Shown one piece after another: positions 22,995 through 34,648 of a stretch of 64,000 nucleotides of DNA; position 1 is the stretch's first letter, and each line of letters starts with the position of its first letter. A program made the translations under genes and the position numbers. Location: positions 77,304,231 to 77,368,230 of the forward strand of contig NC_133647.1 of NCBI RefSeq assembly GCF_009905375.1, written 5' to 3'. The stretch comes from Apium graveolens (taxonomy: Eukaryota; Streptophyta; Magnoliopsida; Apiales; Apiaceae). Below the pieces are notes generated by a model. It was given only the letters and a program-made list of their open reading frames with translations. It had not been told where the DNA came from and did no database searches.

Positions 22995-22999
22995 TAATA

Positions 23000-23279
23000 G
23001 GAAAAGTAAATTAGAATTAAATAACGATTAAGATTAAAAATTGAATAAGGAGCCTAAAAAGATTAGACGAAAAAGTATGCCTTAATACATCTTATAACAA
23101 ACATATCATATTACTTACATATGAACTCCTGGTTTGAAGTACTTTAATGTTTGTATTCAGTAAATAACGTCACTTTCTGTAATTTCTTAAAAAATCTAGT
23201 TAAATAATGTTTGAAAGAAGATATAGTTGATAACACCCTAAGTGAATGAGAACACCGTCAAATAATGGGGTTGCAAACT
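23000..23279. other. AT-rich spacer between TRIM array and S1 LTR
   Basis: No gene or repeat recognised; probably old intergenic DNA. Confidence 0.4.
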
Positions 23280-24581
23280 TGTTAGATAATGAATTACACA
23301 CAGAGGGGAGGGGTGAATGTGTTTTAGTATTTTTGTGCTTTTCTTGATTTATTTAAGGTAGTGAACAAAGTAAATTAAATTTTGTAGTGAAATGTGTTGC
23401 TACTGAAATTAAACATGTAACAATAATGAACACAGATCTTTCAAAACTCACTTAATTTTATATTAAAATTAAGAATGTCTTGCTACAAAATTTCTAGGCT
23501 CTTTGTTAATAAAGAGCTTAGCTTCTTCCTTGAGAGAATACAAAATTTCTCATCTAAATAGTTACTTCTAAACAAAGCATCCAGTGTTTACTTTATAAAA
23601 TAGTAAACACTGGTTATTACATAGCATGCAATAGAATGTACTAAACCCTATTTTTGGATAACCAAATCTTTCTATTTCTGGCTTAATGTATCTTTGCTAA
23701 TCTCGCCTGTGACTTTACTTTACCAGTTAATCTTGGCCTTTGATCTTGTACTCTTCAAGCTACTTTTGTAGACTTGTCAATCCAACTGATTATATTATTT
23801 ATTGCTTGATAATCTTGGATATTGAACCGGTCTGCACTTTGTACTTTGAATTTTACTTCAGATCTCCAGTTTTGTATATAGAGAACTTGACATCTCGATG
23901 AGTATATTGGCTTATCGAGATCTCTAATCACTCTACAGATATTTTGACTTATCGAAGTCTCTGAGTTCTCTATAAGAGAATTTAGCTTGTCGAGATCTCA
24001 CATCTTCATGTCTTCACTTTGGCTTATCGATAATTCTTAGTTCTCTAATGACAAGTTGGCATATTGACAACTCTGAGTTCTCTAATGGCAGGTTGGCTTA
24101 TCGATAACTCTGAGTTCTCTAGTGATAAATAGACTTATCGATATCTCAGAGTTCTCTAGTGAAGAAATAACTTGTCGATATCTCCAATCTTCATGTCTTC
24201 AATTTGGCTTGTCGATATCTATGAGTTCTCTAGTAGTTTTTCCTGACTTGTCGATAAGTCATTCTGGAGTTCTCGAATGACTTCTCTATAATACTTAATA
24301 TGTGACTTGTAGAGAACTTGACTTAGAATATTTTTCCCAAAATAGATTTTTTCAACTCCAAGCTTCTTCACAATTCTTCTAAGGCATGATCTTCTTGATC
24401 TTTTTCCAGATAGAATTCTTAGGCTTTATACTATTTATAGAAAAGACTCCAGTCTTCCCTTAAACATTTTTACAAACTTAAGAATTACAATACATAATGC
24501 AAACATAGATTATCATACAACTTACTTAGGGTTGTCAATTTGACTTAGTCTTGTTATTGTACGGGCATGTCTTGCACAACA
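23280..24581 (-). repeat. S1 3' LTR (1,302 bp)
   Basis: On the minus strand it starts TGTTGTGCAAGACATGCCCG just after the PPT and ends ATTATCTAACA (plus TGTTAGATAAT at 23280). It contains a word cluster at 23895-24265 and a TATA-like TATATACA near 23873-23880 downstream of that cluster. Confidence 0.83.
23895..24265 (-). repeat. S1 U3 word cluster (TATCGATA / GAGTTCTCTA)
   Basis: About ten degenerate units of ~30-40 bp. Each pairs a near-palindrome (CTTATCGATAA, CTTGTCGATA, CTTATCGAGA) with CTGAGTTCTCTA. It lies upstream (in minus orientation) of the TATA-like box. Confidence 0.8.
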
Positions 24582-24594
24582 ATCTCCCCCAATT

Positions 24595-26534
24595 TGTGAG
24601 AAGATTGTTTAACACAAATTCATGCCTATTAACAAGACTAACCACAAGGTATAATGGAAAATAAGACTAATACATAAAAATTGACACAATTACAATATTT
24701 ATACATTATGTAAAGACTGCTTTTGCTTTTGTTTCTTCTCTAATGAGCTCCTTTAAGTAAACAAGAATTTCAAGTTCTTCTATTATTGGTATCCCTCCTA
24801 GAGCTTCATAAGTTTGAGTCTGTCTGGATGTGGACAACCATCTAGTATATCAATCCTAAATTTTGTGAATTTTCCAACTTTTACATTTAGAAATTTTCCA
24901 TTCTTGGAAATTCTTCTCATTCCTTTTTTCTTGAGTTCTTCTGATCTTTTAATATACATATCAATCTCCTCATTATACTTCCTTTTTCTCTCCTCATATT
25001 CAGCCTCATTCCTTGCTCTTCTTTCCTCCCTTATAATCAACCATTCATCCAAAACAGATCTCCATGCTTTTGTAACAATATCCTTATCCTTCAGTAAACT
25101 TATCACTCTCTTGATTTCTGTGGGAGAGAGAGTCCATTAAGCTGCAGCCAAGAAATGTGAAAGACCAATCTTCATACTAGATTCTTACTTCCCTTAGTGT
25201 TACAACCCAAACTCTGACTATCTCCTCAGCTAGTTGTTGAAAGTAGTCTTCATCTGAGCTGCACCAGTTTAGAGGTAGAAAATCACTCTGCTTGAAATAA
25301 TTACATATGGCCCTCTCAGTAACTTGTACTTTTTCAGCATCCTTAGCGTTTTTAGGTTTCCTCCCAACAGACTTGTAATGGATTTTGAGTGAAGGCTAGA
25401 AGGTAGGTTTGTGATTTTCTTGAGAAATGTTTGGCTTGAGGTGATTGGTATTTTTAGAAAGGTGTTAGCAGTTTATTTGTATAGGAATTTAGGCTTAGAG
25501 GTTTGAGGTGGTTTGATGTTTGAGTTTGTTGGCTTTGAAGGTTAAGCTTGATTTGTTTGGATTTTTTGGGTTTGTTGTGGTTTTGAGCCATATTGCTTCT
25601 CCTTTCTTCTTCTCTCTTCTTGTCACCATCCTTCTTTTCATCCTGCTTCTTATCCTTTCTACCATTTGCTTTTGATGATTGACTTGGATTTGAGCTAGAA
25701 GGTTTTTGTTCATCATGCTTCTGCTCGTCATCATCCTTGTTATTTCTTAGATTGAACTGAGTGGGTGGCAACATGGTATCAGCATTCACAAGATACCTTT
25801 CAAGGATCCTGATCATTTCTTCATCTTCAATTTTCTTGTTCTTCTTATATTTTAAGTCATATTGAATATTCATGATCAGTCTCATATTCCCTGTCACACA
25901 ATTCTTGGGCACATTGAGGATTTTGTTCTTCTTGGTCTGTGAGCAGATGTAGGACACTCCCTTACTTAGATATAGATAGGCTTCAGGAAAAGCTGCTATT
26001 TGTGCATTTGTTAGCTCATTAAGAAGCTGAGTGTCCTCTGTGATGACTCTATGAACTTTGTCAATCACAACATCTAGCTCAGATGCCCTTAGAGTTCTGA
26101 GATTTAAAAGAAAAACTTGAAGGCATCTATCCACACCACCATCATTGATATTAACAACAATCCTCTTCTGTTAGTAGTCATCAACATTGACCACTACTGT
26201 CCTGACTTGGTTGATAGTTTTGGCCAATGCTCTCTTGTATGTGATGAAGTTATTTTGAAGAGACATTCCCAAGACTACATGAAGTTCACTGAATTCTTGA
26301 TCTTGATTTCGTCATTCTACAGCCTTGATAAGTCTTTCTTTTCCAACATCAACTTGAGCACTTGAAGAGCTTTGACCAACCTGAATAGGCTCTTTAGACG
26401 TAGCTTTAGCATCCCTGGATTGTTAAATCCTAACCTCAATCTCCCCCTTAGTCTTGATGACAGGCATGAGTAGAGGAGTTGGTAATTTTGGCCTTATTTC
26501 TTCAGGTAGTGAGGGCAGTGGAATGTTGAGTTTC
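24595..26534 (-). pseudogene. S1 env-like ORF, C-terminal part (broken)
   Basis: Minus-strand frames 26134-25454 and 25106-24798, with coding-like sequence between them (for example GRKPKNAKDAEKVQVTERA near 25370-25310) and upstream to 26534. The first piece is helical, then very Lys/Asp/Glu-rich (KDKKQDEKKDGDKK); the last is a charged coiled coil followed by KVGKFTKFRIDILDGCPHPD near the PPT. Position between pol and 3' LTR and this composition match the SIRE env-like ORF. No clear signal peptide or transmembrane helix is visible. Stops and frameshifts separate the pieces. Confidence 0.68.
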
Positions 26535-27339
26535 TGTTAGGAATATATTATGAACTTGATGATAAATTAAACAAAACATCTTAGTAGATTTAACTTAGTG
26601 AATTTTGTAGCACTTGACGGATGATCAAATATAGTCCTGACGGATGATTCAATATAGTCCCGATGGATGATGATTTGACATCCACCGGGTGAGTAGCTTA
26701 TGTAACAAATAAGATTTGTAGCACATTTCTGCAAACAACTTTGTGTAGAATCTGTAGGAGCATATGAGTCATGTTGACTACTAGTAGATATGCAGAATAG
26801 GTTGATTAATTGTAAATATGAGATGTCTTGTAATTCTACATAAGTGAAATGGAGTCAAGTGACAAATAGCTACCCGACAGATGGTCAACAAAGCTACCCG
26901 ACGGATGATCAACAAAGTTACCCGACGGATGACAAGCATGTACCCGACGGATGATCAAATTCAAATTGACAGTGACAACACAGTCACATGCGTTGGGTGT
27001 TTGCAAAAGGAATGTGGCAACCTATTAAGCAGGAATTTGAGAACAAAGAAGCCTTACCATTTCCATGCTATTATGAAGATATTCAAAGATGCTGGAATAG
27101 AGTAGTGAAGTAGCATGGAGTTAGACTAGATATATTTTGTTTTATTATCTTGTCTTATTGTCATGTAAACTTGGTGATATATAAACCAAGTGTAGCTAGT
27201 AGAACAACAATCAACTAACTAAGCACACACATTTTCAGAGAAACATTTTCAAGCTGTATTCTGTAGCATTTCTCTGTAAGTTTAGTTGTTCATACTTGTA
27301 AGCAGCTGTGAGCTATTCAAGTTTCACAGGGTTCTCATT

Positions 27340-27373
<34 letters not shown>

Positions 27374-27581
27374 GGTGGATACTTTCAAATCCACCAGAAA
27401 GTTTTAAAAGCTTGTGTTTTTATTACTCTGTGTTTTGATTCATATAAATTATCTATTCCGCACTCTGCAAATCAAACACTTATATATTATCAAATAAGAA
27501 CTATTTTAAAATCTTGAAAAAAAAGCCAGAATTACATTAAGCCCCCCTTCTGTAATTTTTGTTGTATTGTTAAGGAATAAT
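26535..27581 (+). repeat. S2 5' LTR (about 1,047 bp)
   Basis: Starts TGTTAGGAATATATTATGAAC. The 3' border is set by the PBS at 27585; the expected terminal CA is not seen (reads AATAATAA), probably mutated. It contains GACGGATGAT words at 26616-26960, a TATA-like TATATAAACC at about 27177-27186, and an (AT)n tract at 27341-27370. Confidence 0.82.
26616..26960 (+). repeat. S2 U3 word cluster (CCGACGGATGATC)
   Basis: About eight copies of CCGACGGATGATC or one-base variants at about 26617, 26638, 26659, 26873, 26896, 26920 and 26945, often preceded by TAC. CCGTCGG/CCGACGG is nearly self-complementary. The cluster lies 220-560 bp upstream of the TATA-like box. Confidence 0.85.
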
Positions 27582-27584
27582 AAT

Positions 27585-27596
27585 TGGTATCAGAGC
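27585..27596 (+). promoter_or_regulatory. S2 primer binding site
   Basis: TGGTATCAGAGC, the usual complement to initiator tRNA-Met, three or four bases after the LTR. Confidence 0.88.
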
Positions 27597-27642
27597 AAGC
27601 TCTTAAAGTACAAAGAGTGTAAAGATCATAACAAACAACAAG

Positions 27643-30070
27643 ATGAGCAAGAAGGATGTTGGAGTTAAAATTCCTTTTCTGGACAAAGACAATTATCACC
27701 ACTGGAAGGTGAAGATGCACCTACATCTTCTTTCCCAAGATGGGGCCTATGTGGATTTCATAGAGAGAGGTCCTCATGTACCAATGAGAGCTGCAACTGG
27801 CAATGAGCCATCTGTTCCAAAACCAAGGCATGAATGGTCAGACCCTGATATTGAGCAAGTTAGGAAAGACAAGAAGGCCATGAATATATTGTTCAATGGA
27901 GTTGATTGTGATATGTTTGATAACATCATTAACTGCAAAATAACCAAAGAGGTTTTGGATACTATCCAAATTATTTGTGATGGTACTGAGCAAGTAAGGG
28001 ATAACAAGATGCAGCTGCTAATTCAGCAATATGAGCACTTCCATTGTGAAGACAGTGAGTCTCTCACTGATATTTTTAGTAGATTTCAAAAACTACTAAA
28101 TGCTCTGAAGTTGTATGGAAGAGTCTATCAAACAAAGGACTCTAACCTCAAGTTTCTTAGATCTCTTCCAAAGGAGTGGAAACCAATGACAGTCTCATTG
28201 AGAAATTCTCAAGATTACAAGGAGTTCACCTTGGAGAGACTGTATGGCATTCTGAAAACTTATGAGCTTGAAATAGAGCAAGATGAGAGGATGGAGAAAG
28301 GAAGGAAGAAAGGAGGGTACATAGCACTGGTTGCTGAGTTAGAGAAAGAGAAAGAGATGAAGGTAGAAGCTGTTGAGTCTACATCAAAGGTCTGTAAAAG
28401 CAAGGGTAAAGGACTGGTAGCTGAAAATGAAGATCACTTGAGCCAAGATGATATGGATGATATTGATGAACATTTAGCATTCCTTTCCAGAAGATTTTCC
28501 AAGCTCAAGTTCAAAAAGAACTTTGGAGCAGCCAAGCCAAGTAGAAACATAATAGATAAATCCAAATTCAAATGTTTCAAATATGGCTTGGCCGGGCATT
28601 TTTCCAGTGAGTGTAGAAAGTCAGACTCTAGAAAGAAGAAGTTTGAGCCTGTTGATTATAAACAGAAATACTTTAAGTTGCTCAAGCAAACAGAAAGGGC
28701 TTTCATTACATAAGAAAATGACTGGGCAGCTGATGGATTGGATGAAGATGAAGAAATAAGCTATGTTAACCTAGCCCTGATGACCAAATCTAATGAAACA
28801 GAAACAAGTTCTTCAAGTAATCAGGTAATCACCACTAACCTAACAAATTTATCTAAATCTGAGTGTAATGATGCAATCAATGACATGTCCACAGAATTAT
28901 ATCACTTGCGTATTACATTTAAGTCCCTCGCCAAGGAAAATGCTAAAATTAAAGAAAACAATTTATTTTTAAGTGAGAGGAAAGTCTCAGTTTATTGAAT
29001 TTGAAAAATTGAGAATTGAGTGTAAGATTGCTAAGGATGAATTAACTGAGTCCTTGAAGAAAGAAGAGATTTTAAAGAAGCAGCTTGAACGAGAACAGGA
29101 AGTGATTAAAGCATGGAAATCATGCAGAGATGTCCATGCTCAAATCACTAAAGTTCAAGGTATTGAGTCCTTTTGTGATGCAGCCTAGAAAAAGAGTAAG
29201 GAGAAACTGGAATCCAACTTGGTTGAAGGTTTGTTGACAGATGTGGACTCGACGGATGATGAGAATCATCCGTCGAATAATCGAAAGGATTATCCGTCGA
29301 GTGACAAAGAGCCACATCCGTTGGGTGTGAGTAAACTTATGAGCAAAGATAAGCTTGCCAAGCTGAATGAGAAATATGGATCAGTTTCCAAAAACTTTGC
29401 TCCAGGAGAATCAAGTCAAGTGAAGAAGGAGAAGAAAGTTAATGTTGGTCATCTGTCCATCAAGCAATTGAATGACAGATTAGAAAAGATTGAGATTAAA
29501 GCAGAAGCTAAAAAGAAAAACAATAGAAATGGGAAAGTAGGAATTAACAAGCATAACAACTACACACCTGATAAATATACACCAAGAAAAATCTGTGTTA
29601 AGTGTGGTAGTGTTAATCACATGTCTGTTTATTACAAACTTGCCATGCCTACTCCCGTGTCTATGCCTCCCTCTTTTCCTAACATGACTGCTATGCCTAC
29701 CATGCCTATGAATGCTATGTCTACTCAGAATATGATTGCACAATTTTCTAATATGCCATTTGCACCTAATCCTTATTATGCTGCATTTAGTATGCCAAAA
29801 ATGTCATTTAGCATGCCTTACTGCAATAACATGTTTGCAAATAACATGCCTTTTCCTGTTAACCAAAATGTGCATGATAATTCTATTTTAATGACTGATT
29901 TCAAAGGTCCAACTCAAATGACTAAGGATGAATCAGAAATTTCCAAGTCAAATGAAATTAAACCTAAGAAACCAAAGAAGAAAGCTAACAAGGCAGGACC
30001 CAAGGAAACTTGGGTACCAAAATCAACTTCATTTGGTTTTGATGTGTGCAGGGAAATTGAAAGAATCTTT
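27643..30070 (+). pseudogene. S2 gag (broken)
   Basis: Opens at ATG 27643 (MSKKDVGVKIPFLDKDNYHH), with the copia gag domain in residues ~10-200 (LTDIFSRFQKLLNALKLYGR). Zinc knuckle 1 lacks a cysteine (CFKYGLAGHFSSEC, Tyr at the second position); a second knuckle near 29605 also lost residues (CVKCGSVNHMSVYY). Breaks: TAA 28711-28713 with the same frame resuming, a frameshift near 28980, TAG 29186-29188, and another frameshift at about 30040-30070 just before the protease. The linker at 29246-29320 is built from the family word (CGACGGATGAT in both orientations). A Met/Pro-rich stretch follows at 29640-29860. Confidence 0.86.
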
Positions 30071-31590
30071 GGTACCTGGATAGTGGTTGTTCAAGGCACA
30101 TGACTGGAGATTCTACCCTGCTCACAGAGTTCAAGGAAAGAGCTGGCCCAAGTACTACTTTTAGAGATGACATCAAGGGTTATACTGTGGGATATGGCTT
30201 AATTTCAAAAGACAATGTCATCATTGAAGAGGTTGCCCTAGTGGATGGTCTCAAGCATAATTTGTTGAGTATCAGCAAGCTTTGTGATAAGGGCAATTCA
30301 GTAACCTTCAATTCAGAAGCATGTGTTGTGACAAACAAAAGAAGCAACAAAGTGGTTCTCACTGGAGTGAGAAAAGGAAATGTGTATCTAGCTGACTTCA
30401 ACTCATCTAATGCATAATTTGTCACTTGTTTTTCAGTAAAGCAAGTCAAGATGAAAGTTGGCTATGGCACAAGAAGCTGTCCCATCTAAACTTCAAGACC
30501 ATGAATGAGTTTGTCAATCAAGAACTAGTTAGAGGCATTCCTCAAGTGGAGTTTTCTAAGGATGGATTGTGTGATGCCTGCTAAAAAGGAAATCAGATCA
30601 AAGCATCATTCAGAAAGAAGCTTGATTCAACAATTGAAGAACCTTTGCAATTGCTACACATGGATTTATTTGGACCAGTCAATGTGTTGTCCATCTCAAG
30701 GAAAAGATTTTGCCTAGTAATTGTGGATGATTTCTCAAAGTTCTCTTGGACATATTTCCTAAAGTCTAAAGATGAAGCTAGTGAAATCATCATCAATCAC
30801 ATAAGGCAAGTCAACAATCATCCTGATTTTAAAGTAAGAAGAATCAGGAGTGACAATGGAACTGAGTTCAAGAATTCTGTGATGAGATCATTTTGTGAAG
30901 AGAATGGGATTATGCATGAGTTTTCTGTAACAAGAACTCCACAACAAAATGGAGTAGTGGAAAGAAAGAACAGATCTCTTATTGAAGCTGCAAGGACAAT
31001 GCTTGAAGAATCAAAGTTACCAACATATTTTTGGGCTGAAGCTGTGAATACTTCCTGCTACACTGAGAATATTTCTTTGGTTAATCAAGCAAAGTGTATG
31101 ACACCCTACCAATTGTTCAAGAACAAGAAACCAACTCTAAATTTTCTTCATGTCTTTGGCTACAAATGTTTTATCTTGAGGAATCAAACTGATCAAAATA
31201 GGAAGTTTGATGCTAAAGCAGATGAAGGAATTTTTGTTGGATATGCTATGGGAAAGGCATATAGGGTCTACAATCTAAGAACCAACATTATATGGAATCA
31301 ATACATTGTGTTTGATGACAAAAAGATTGAAGGACTACAAGATGGAGATTTCCATGAAAGCTTCAAGTTTGATAATATGGAGATGGTTAGTGATGACAGT
31401 GATGATGAAAGTGATCAAGAAACAGTGAATAAGGATAATGCAGAAAAGTATACAACTAATGAAGCACATAATTCAACATCTGTCGAGTTGCAAAATGCTT
31501 CATCCGTCGGGAGACAATCTGCCTTATCCGTCAGGAGACAGTCAGCTTTATCTGTCGGGACATAAAGTGCATCATCCGTCGGAACATTAT
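30071..31590 (+). pseudogene. S2 protease and integrase (broken)
   Basis: The protease motif DSGCSRHMTG lies at 30079-30108 in the frame of the ORF that continues to 30417. After a frame change comes the integrase pre-domain (LWHKKLSHLN, about 30460) and CDAC, followed by TAA at 30582-30584. The core is open from 30585 to 31565 with D,D,E in VIVDDFSKFSW, RIRSDNGTEFKN and QQNGVVERKN. After the core the linker 31480-31590 consists of copies of the family word (TCCGTCGGGAGACA...), read as Ser-Val-Gly-Arg repeats, and ends in TAA 31563-31565. Confidence 0.87.
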
Positions 31591-33389
31591 GAAAAGCAGA
31601 AAGTTAGAATAGATCACTTTCAGAATGTTCCCCTTTCTCAAATCAAAGTTTCACAAACTCAGGGGGAGTTTCTAATAAGCAAAACTCAGTCACACATCAA
31701 GATAACAATGAGGCCTCTTCATCTAGAGCCAATCTACCTCAATAAAGAAAATGGACTAAAGATCACCCTTTTGAGCTCATCATTGGTGATGTATCTTCTA
31801 GAGTTCAAACAAGGAGAGCAACTCAAGAAGAATGTCTATATAGTAGCTTCCTATCTAAGGAAGAACCAAAGAAGGTTGAAGAAGCTTTGTTGGATCCCGA
31901 TTGGATTTTAGCTATGCAGGAGGAGCTAAATCAATTTGAAAGGAACAAGGTATGGAAGCTGGTACCCAAACCTAAAGGAAAGAATCCAATTGATACCAAG
32001 TGGGTATTCAGAAACAAGATGGATGAAAATGGCATAGTGGTAAGGAATAAAGCTAGATTGGTTGCTAAGGTCTACTTTCAACAAGAAGGAATAGATTTTG
32101 ATGAAACCTTTGCTCCTGTTGTAAGACTTGAAGCCATCAGAATTTTCTTAGCCTTTGCTGCCCATGCCAATTTCAAGGTCTATCAAATGGATGTCAAAAG
32201 TGCTTTTCTGAATGGAGACTTGGAGGAGGAAGTTTATGTTAGTCAGCCTCTTGGTTTTGAATATCCAAATTTTCCAGAATATGTCTATTATCTTATGAAA
32301 GCACTTTATGGACTAAAGTAAGCACCTAGAGCCTGGTATGACACTTTATCAAAGTTTCTTTTAGAAAATCACTTCACAAGAGGTACTGTTGATAAAACTT
32401 TATTCCTTAGAAATGTTAATGGCTCTAATATACTTGTTCAAATCTATGTAGATGATATTATATTTGGTTCTATAGATGAAAAACTTTACAAAAAGTTTGC
32501 CAAATTGATGCAAAGTTAGTATGAAATGAGCATGATGGGAGAACTAACTTATTTTCTTGGCTTACAAGTTAAGCATGTTAGTGATGGAATATTCATTAGT
32601 CAAACTAAATACATTCATGATCTTTTAAAGAAGTTTGATTTAATGGATTGCACATCTATAAAAACTCCTGTGGCCACTGCAACTAAGCTAGAATTAAACA
32701 CTACTGAAAAGTCTGTGGATATTTCAAGCTATAGGGGCATGGTTGGCTCACTTCTGTACTTAACAGCTAGTAGTCCAGATATAATGTTTGCTACTTATCT
32801 TTGTGCTAGATTTCAGGCTGATCCTAGAGACTCTCACTTAGTAGCTATTAAGAGAATTTTCAGATATCTCAAGGGAACACCAAAACTTGGCATTTGGTAC
32901 CCTAGAGATTTTGGTTTTGATTTAACTGGTTATTCAAATGCAGATTATGCAGGTTGTAAAATAGACAGAAAAAGCACAACAGGAACCTGTCAATTTCTAG
33001 GGAACAAGCTTGTGTCCTGGTTCAGTAAAAAGCAAAATTTAGTTTCTACTTATACAGCTGAAGCTGAATCTATTGCTGCTGGTAGTTACTGTGCACAGAT
33101 TTTGTGGATGAAAAACCAATTGTTGGACTATGCTCTACAAGTGGATAAAATTCCCATTTTCTGTGATAACACAAGTGCAATTGTCATCACTAAAAATCCA
33201 GTGCAGCATTCAAGAACAAAGCACATAGACATCAAGTACCACTTTATAAGGGAACATGTGATGAATGGTACTGTAGAACTTCATTTTGTTCCAAGTGAAA
33301 AGCAGCTTGCAGATATATTTACCAAGCCACTTGATGAATCCACCTTTTCAAGGTTGGTAAGTGAGTTAGGTATGCTCAATTATTCTTGA
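31591..33389 (+). pseudogene. S2 reverse transcriptase and RNase H (broken)
   Basis: RT opens around 31887 ([20 protein letters not shown]) and has [19 protein letters not shown] and an intact YVDD at about 32447. It is broken by TAA 32319-32321 and TAG 32518-32520, both in frame. RNase H lies in 32526-33389 ([50 protein letters not shown]) and ends at a natural stop. The stretch 31591-31886 is frameshifted linker sequence with a coding-like composition. Confidence 0.88.
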
Positions 33390-33891
33390 ACTATTTCAGA
33401 TATTTTTGCAAGTTGTTGTGCACCCAGAAACTTAATTGATTTTTTTGTTTTGGATGAAATTTTGGCTAAGTCAAAATTTACATTACGACGAATGCTCATT
33501 ATCCATCGATTTTGATCATCAGTCGGAATACTATTTGTTAATAAAAATCAATTATTTTTCTGGAGTATTTTATAACCCGACGGATAACTGATTTATCCTC
33601 ATCCGTCAAATTGTCTCAATCTTAGCCGTTAAAACTCTGAACATCATCCATCGAGTATACTTACAGTTTGTAAGCATGACACGACGGATAAGTGACAGAA
33701 TTTTTACAGTTTTTTTAAAACGGCTATTTTGGGCTATTTTGATTGGTCACTTTATTATTTTTGACGATTTATTTCTGAGATAGTATAAAAGCAGAATTCA
33801 TTTTTATTATACTCTTTTATCATTCTGTTGCTCTAACTTCCTTTCTTCTCCAAAGCAAATATTCTCTCTGCAAATTTCTCATTCTCTAATA
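33390..33891 (+). promoter_or_regulatory. S2 spacer with family words and internal TATA-like box
   Basis: Non-coding spacer between RNase H and the env-like ORF. It carries five copies or variants of the S2 word at about 33484, 33577, 33598, 33648 and 33682, then TATAAAAG at 33784-33791, then a pyrimidine-rich leader to ATG 33892. This is a candidate internal promoter for the env-like ORF. Confidence 0.55.
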
Positions 33892-34016
33892 ATGGCACCA
33901 GTTGTCAAAATCATGTCTCCAACTGGATATATCTTCGAAAAAAACAACTTCATAGCTCTTGTAAACAAGGAGATTCAACAGTCTGGAGAGTTTCACAAGA
34001 TGATGGATTTTGTGAA
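33892..34016 (+). pseudogene. S2 env-like ORF, N-terminal 41 codons (cut by S3)
   Basis: Opens MAPVVKIMSPTGYIFEKNNF and is interrupted after the second base of a Lys codon by S3. Removing S3 and one GTGAA copy puts it in frame with the part starting at 51817. No signal peptide is apparent, so the env label follows position only. Confidence 0.75.
34012..34016. repeat. Target duplication of S3, left copy
   Basis: GTGAA, repeated at 51812-51816. Confidence 0.92.
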
Positions 34017-34595
34017 TGTTAGATATATTTGAGATGTCATGTCTAATGTGTTTCATGTTTAGTTTTCAGATCTTAACAAACAGGAAATATTAGTACTTAC
34101 TGAAAGTCAGAACTTAAGGATATCAGAACTTAGGTTATCAGAAGATAATTATCAGAAGATAGATATCAGAACTTAAGTGTAGGAGGACTTACAGTTAAGG
34201 AAGGAAGCTGATTTACAGGAAAGAAGATCGAGACTAATACAAAAGAAGATATGCATGGAAAGAGTTAGAAGATAAGAAGACTTGTATAAGATATCTGATT
34301 GATATATTTTAGGAGACAGAATTATATTCCATATCATTTAGAAGTTATCTTGTAACTGTGTACTATATAAACACAGACATAGGTTTACACTATATGTGTT
34401 ATCATTATCGAGAAGATCATACATTATAACCTAGCAGCTCTCATGATATTTGTTCATCACTGAGAGAGAACAGTTCCATTGTAATAGAGTTTATTATATT
34501 AAATATATCTGTTTATTATTACTTGTGTTCGAAATCGAATTGATTGTATTAAACACTGTATTCAACCCTCTTCTACAGTGTTGTGTGACCTAACA
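34017..34595 (+). repeat. S3 5' LTR (579 bp)
   Basis: TGTTAGATATATTTGAG ... GTGTGACCTAACA. It contains a cluster of ATCAGAACTTA-type words (34100-34180) and TATATAAACA at about 34364-34373, roughly 200 bp downstream of the cluster. It differs in family from the S1 and S2 LTRs. Confidence 0.92.
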
Positions 34596-34597
34596 AT

Positions 34598-34609
34598 TGG
34601 TATCAGAGC
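34598..34609 (+). promoter_or_regulatory. S3 primer binding site
   Basis: TGGTATCAGAGC, initiator tRNA-Met type, two bases after the LTR. Confidence 0.9.
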
Positions 34610-34648
34610 TTATATGTTAACACACATACAGTAAAGATCCAAACAATC

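Larger units (their letters stand above)
21254..22999. mobile_element. Composite TRIM array with 5-bp target duplication
   Basis: Short LTRs (about 180-226 bp, TGTTGGG...CCCAACA) alternate with short non-coding internal parts that start with an initiator-Met-type PBS (TGGTATCAGAGCC) and end in a purine-rich TTTGAGGGGAGGATT. Order: LTR A (+), an inverted unit (-), internal, LTR B, internal, LTR C, internal, LTR D. The outer ends are flanked by TAATA at 21254-21258 and 22995-22999. No protein is encoded. This is the TRIM (terminal-repeat retrotransposon in miniature) structure, here multimeric. Confidence 0.9.
23280..26534 (-). mobile_element. SIRE-type Ty1/copia element S1, 3' part (minus strand)
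   Basis: Contains the 3' LTR (23280-24581), PPT (plus ATCTCCCCCAATT, 24582-24594) and part of the env-like ORF region up to 26534. There the LTR of plus-strand element S2 begins. The rest of S1 lies beyond S2, outside the window. Confidence 0.82.

Noticed and set aside
25454..26134. Lys/Glu-rich minus-strand ORF as a host nuclear protein
   Set aside because: It lies between a SIRE LTR/PPT and a nested element, in line with the env-like region; no introns or promoter seen.
26616..26960. Regularly repeated GACGGATGATC with unique sequence between, CRISPR-like at first sight
   Set aside because: Spacing is irregular, copies are degenerate, the region lies inside a plant LTR, and the same word occurs across the element. 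Not a CRISPR array.
27341..27370. (AT)n tract as a TATA promoter of S2
   Set aside because: It lies about 160 bp downstream of the better TATATAAACC box and behaves as a simple microsatellite.
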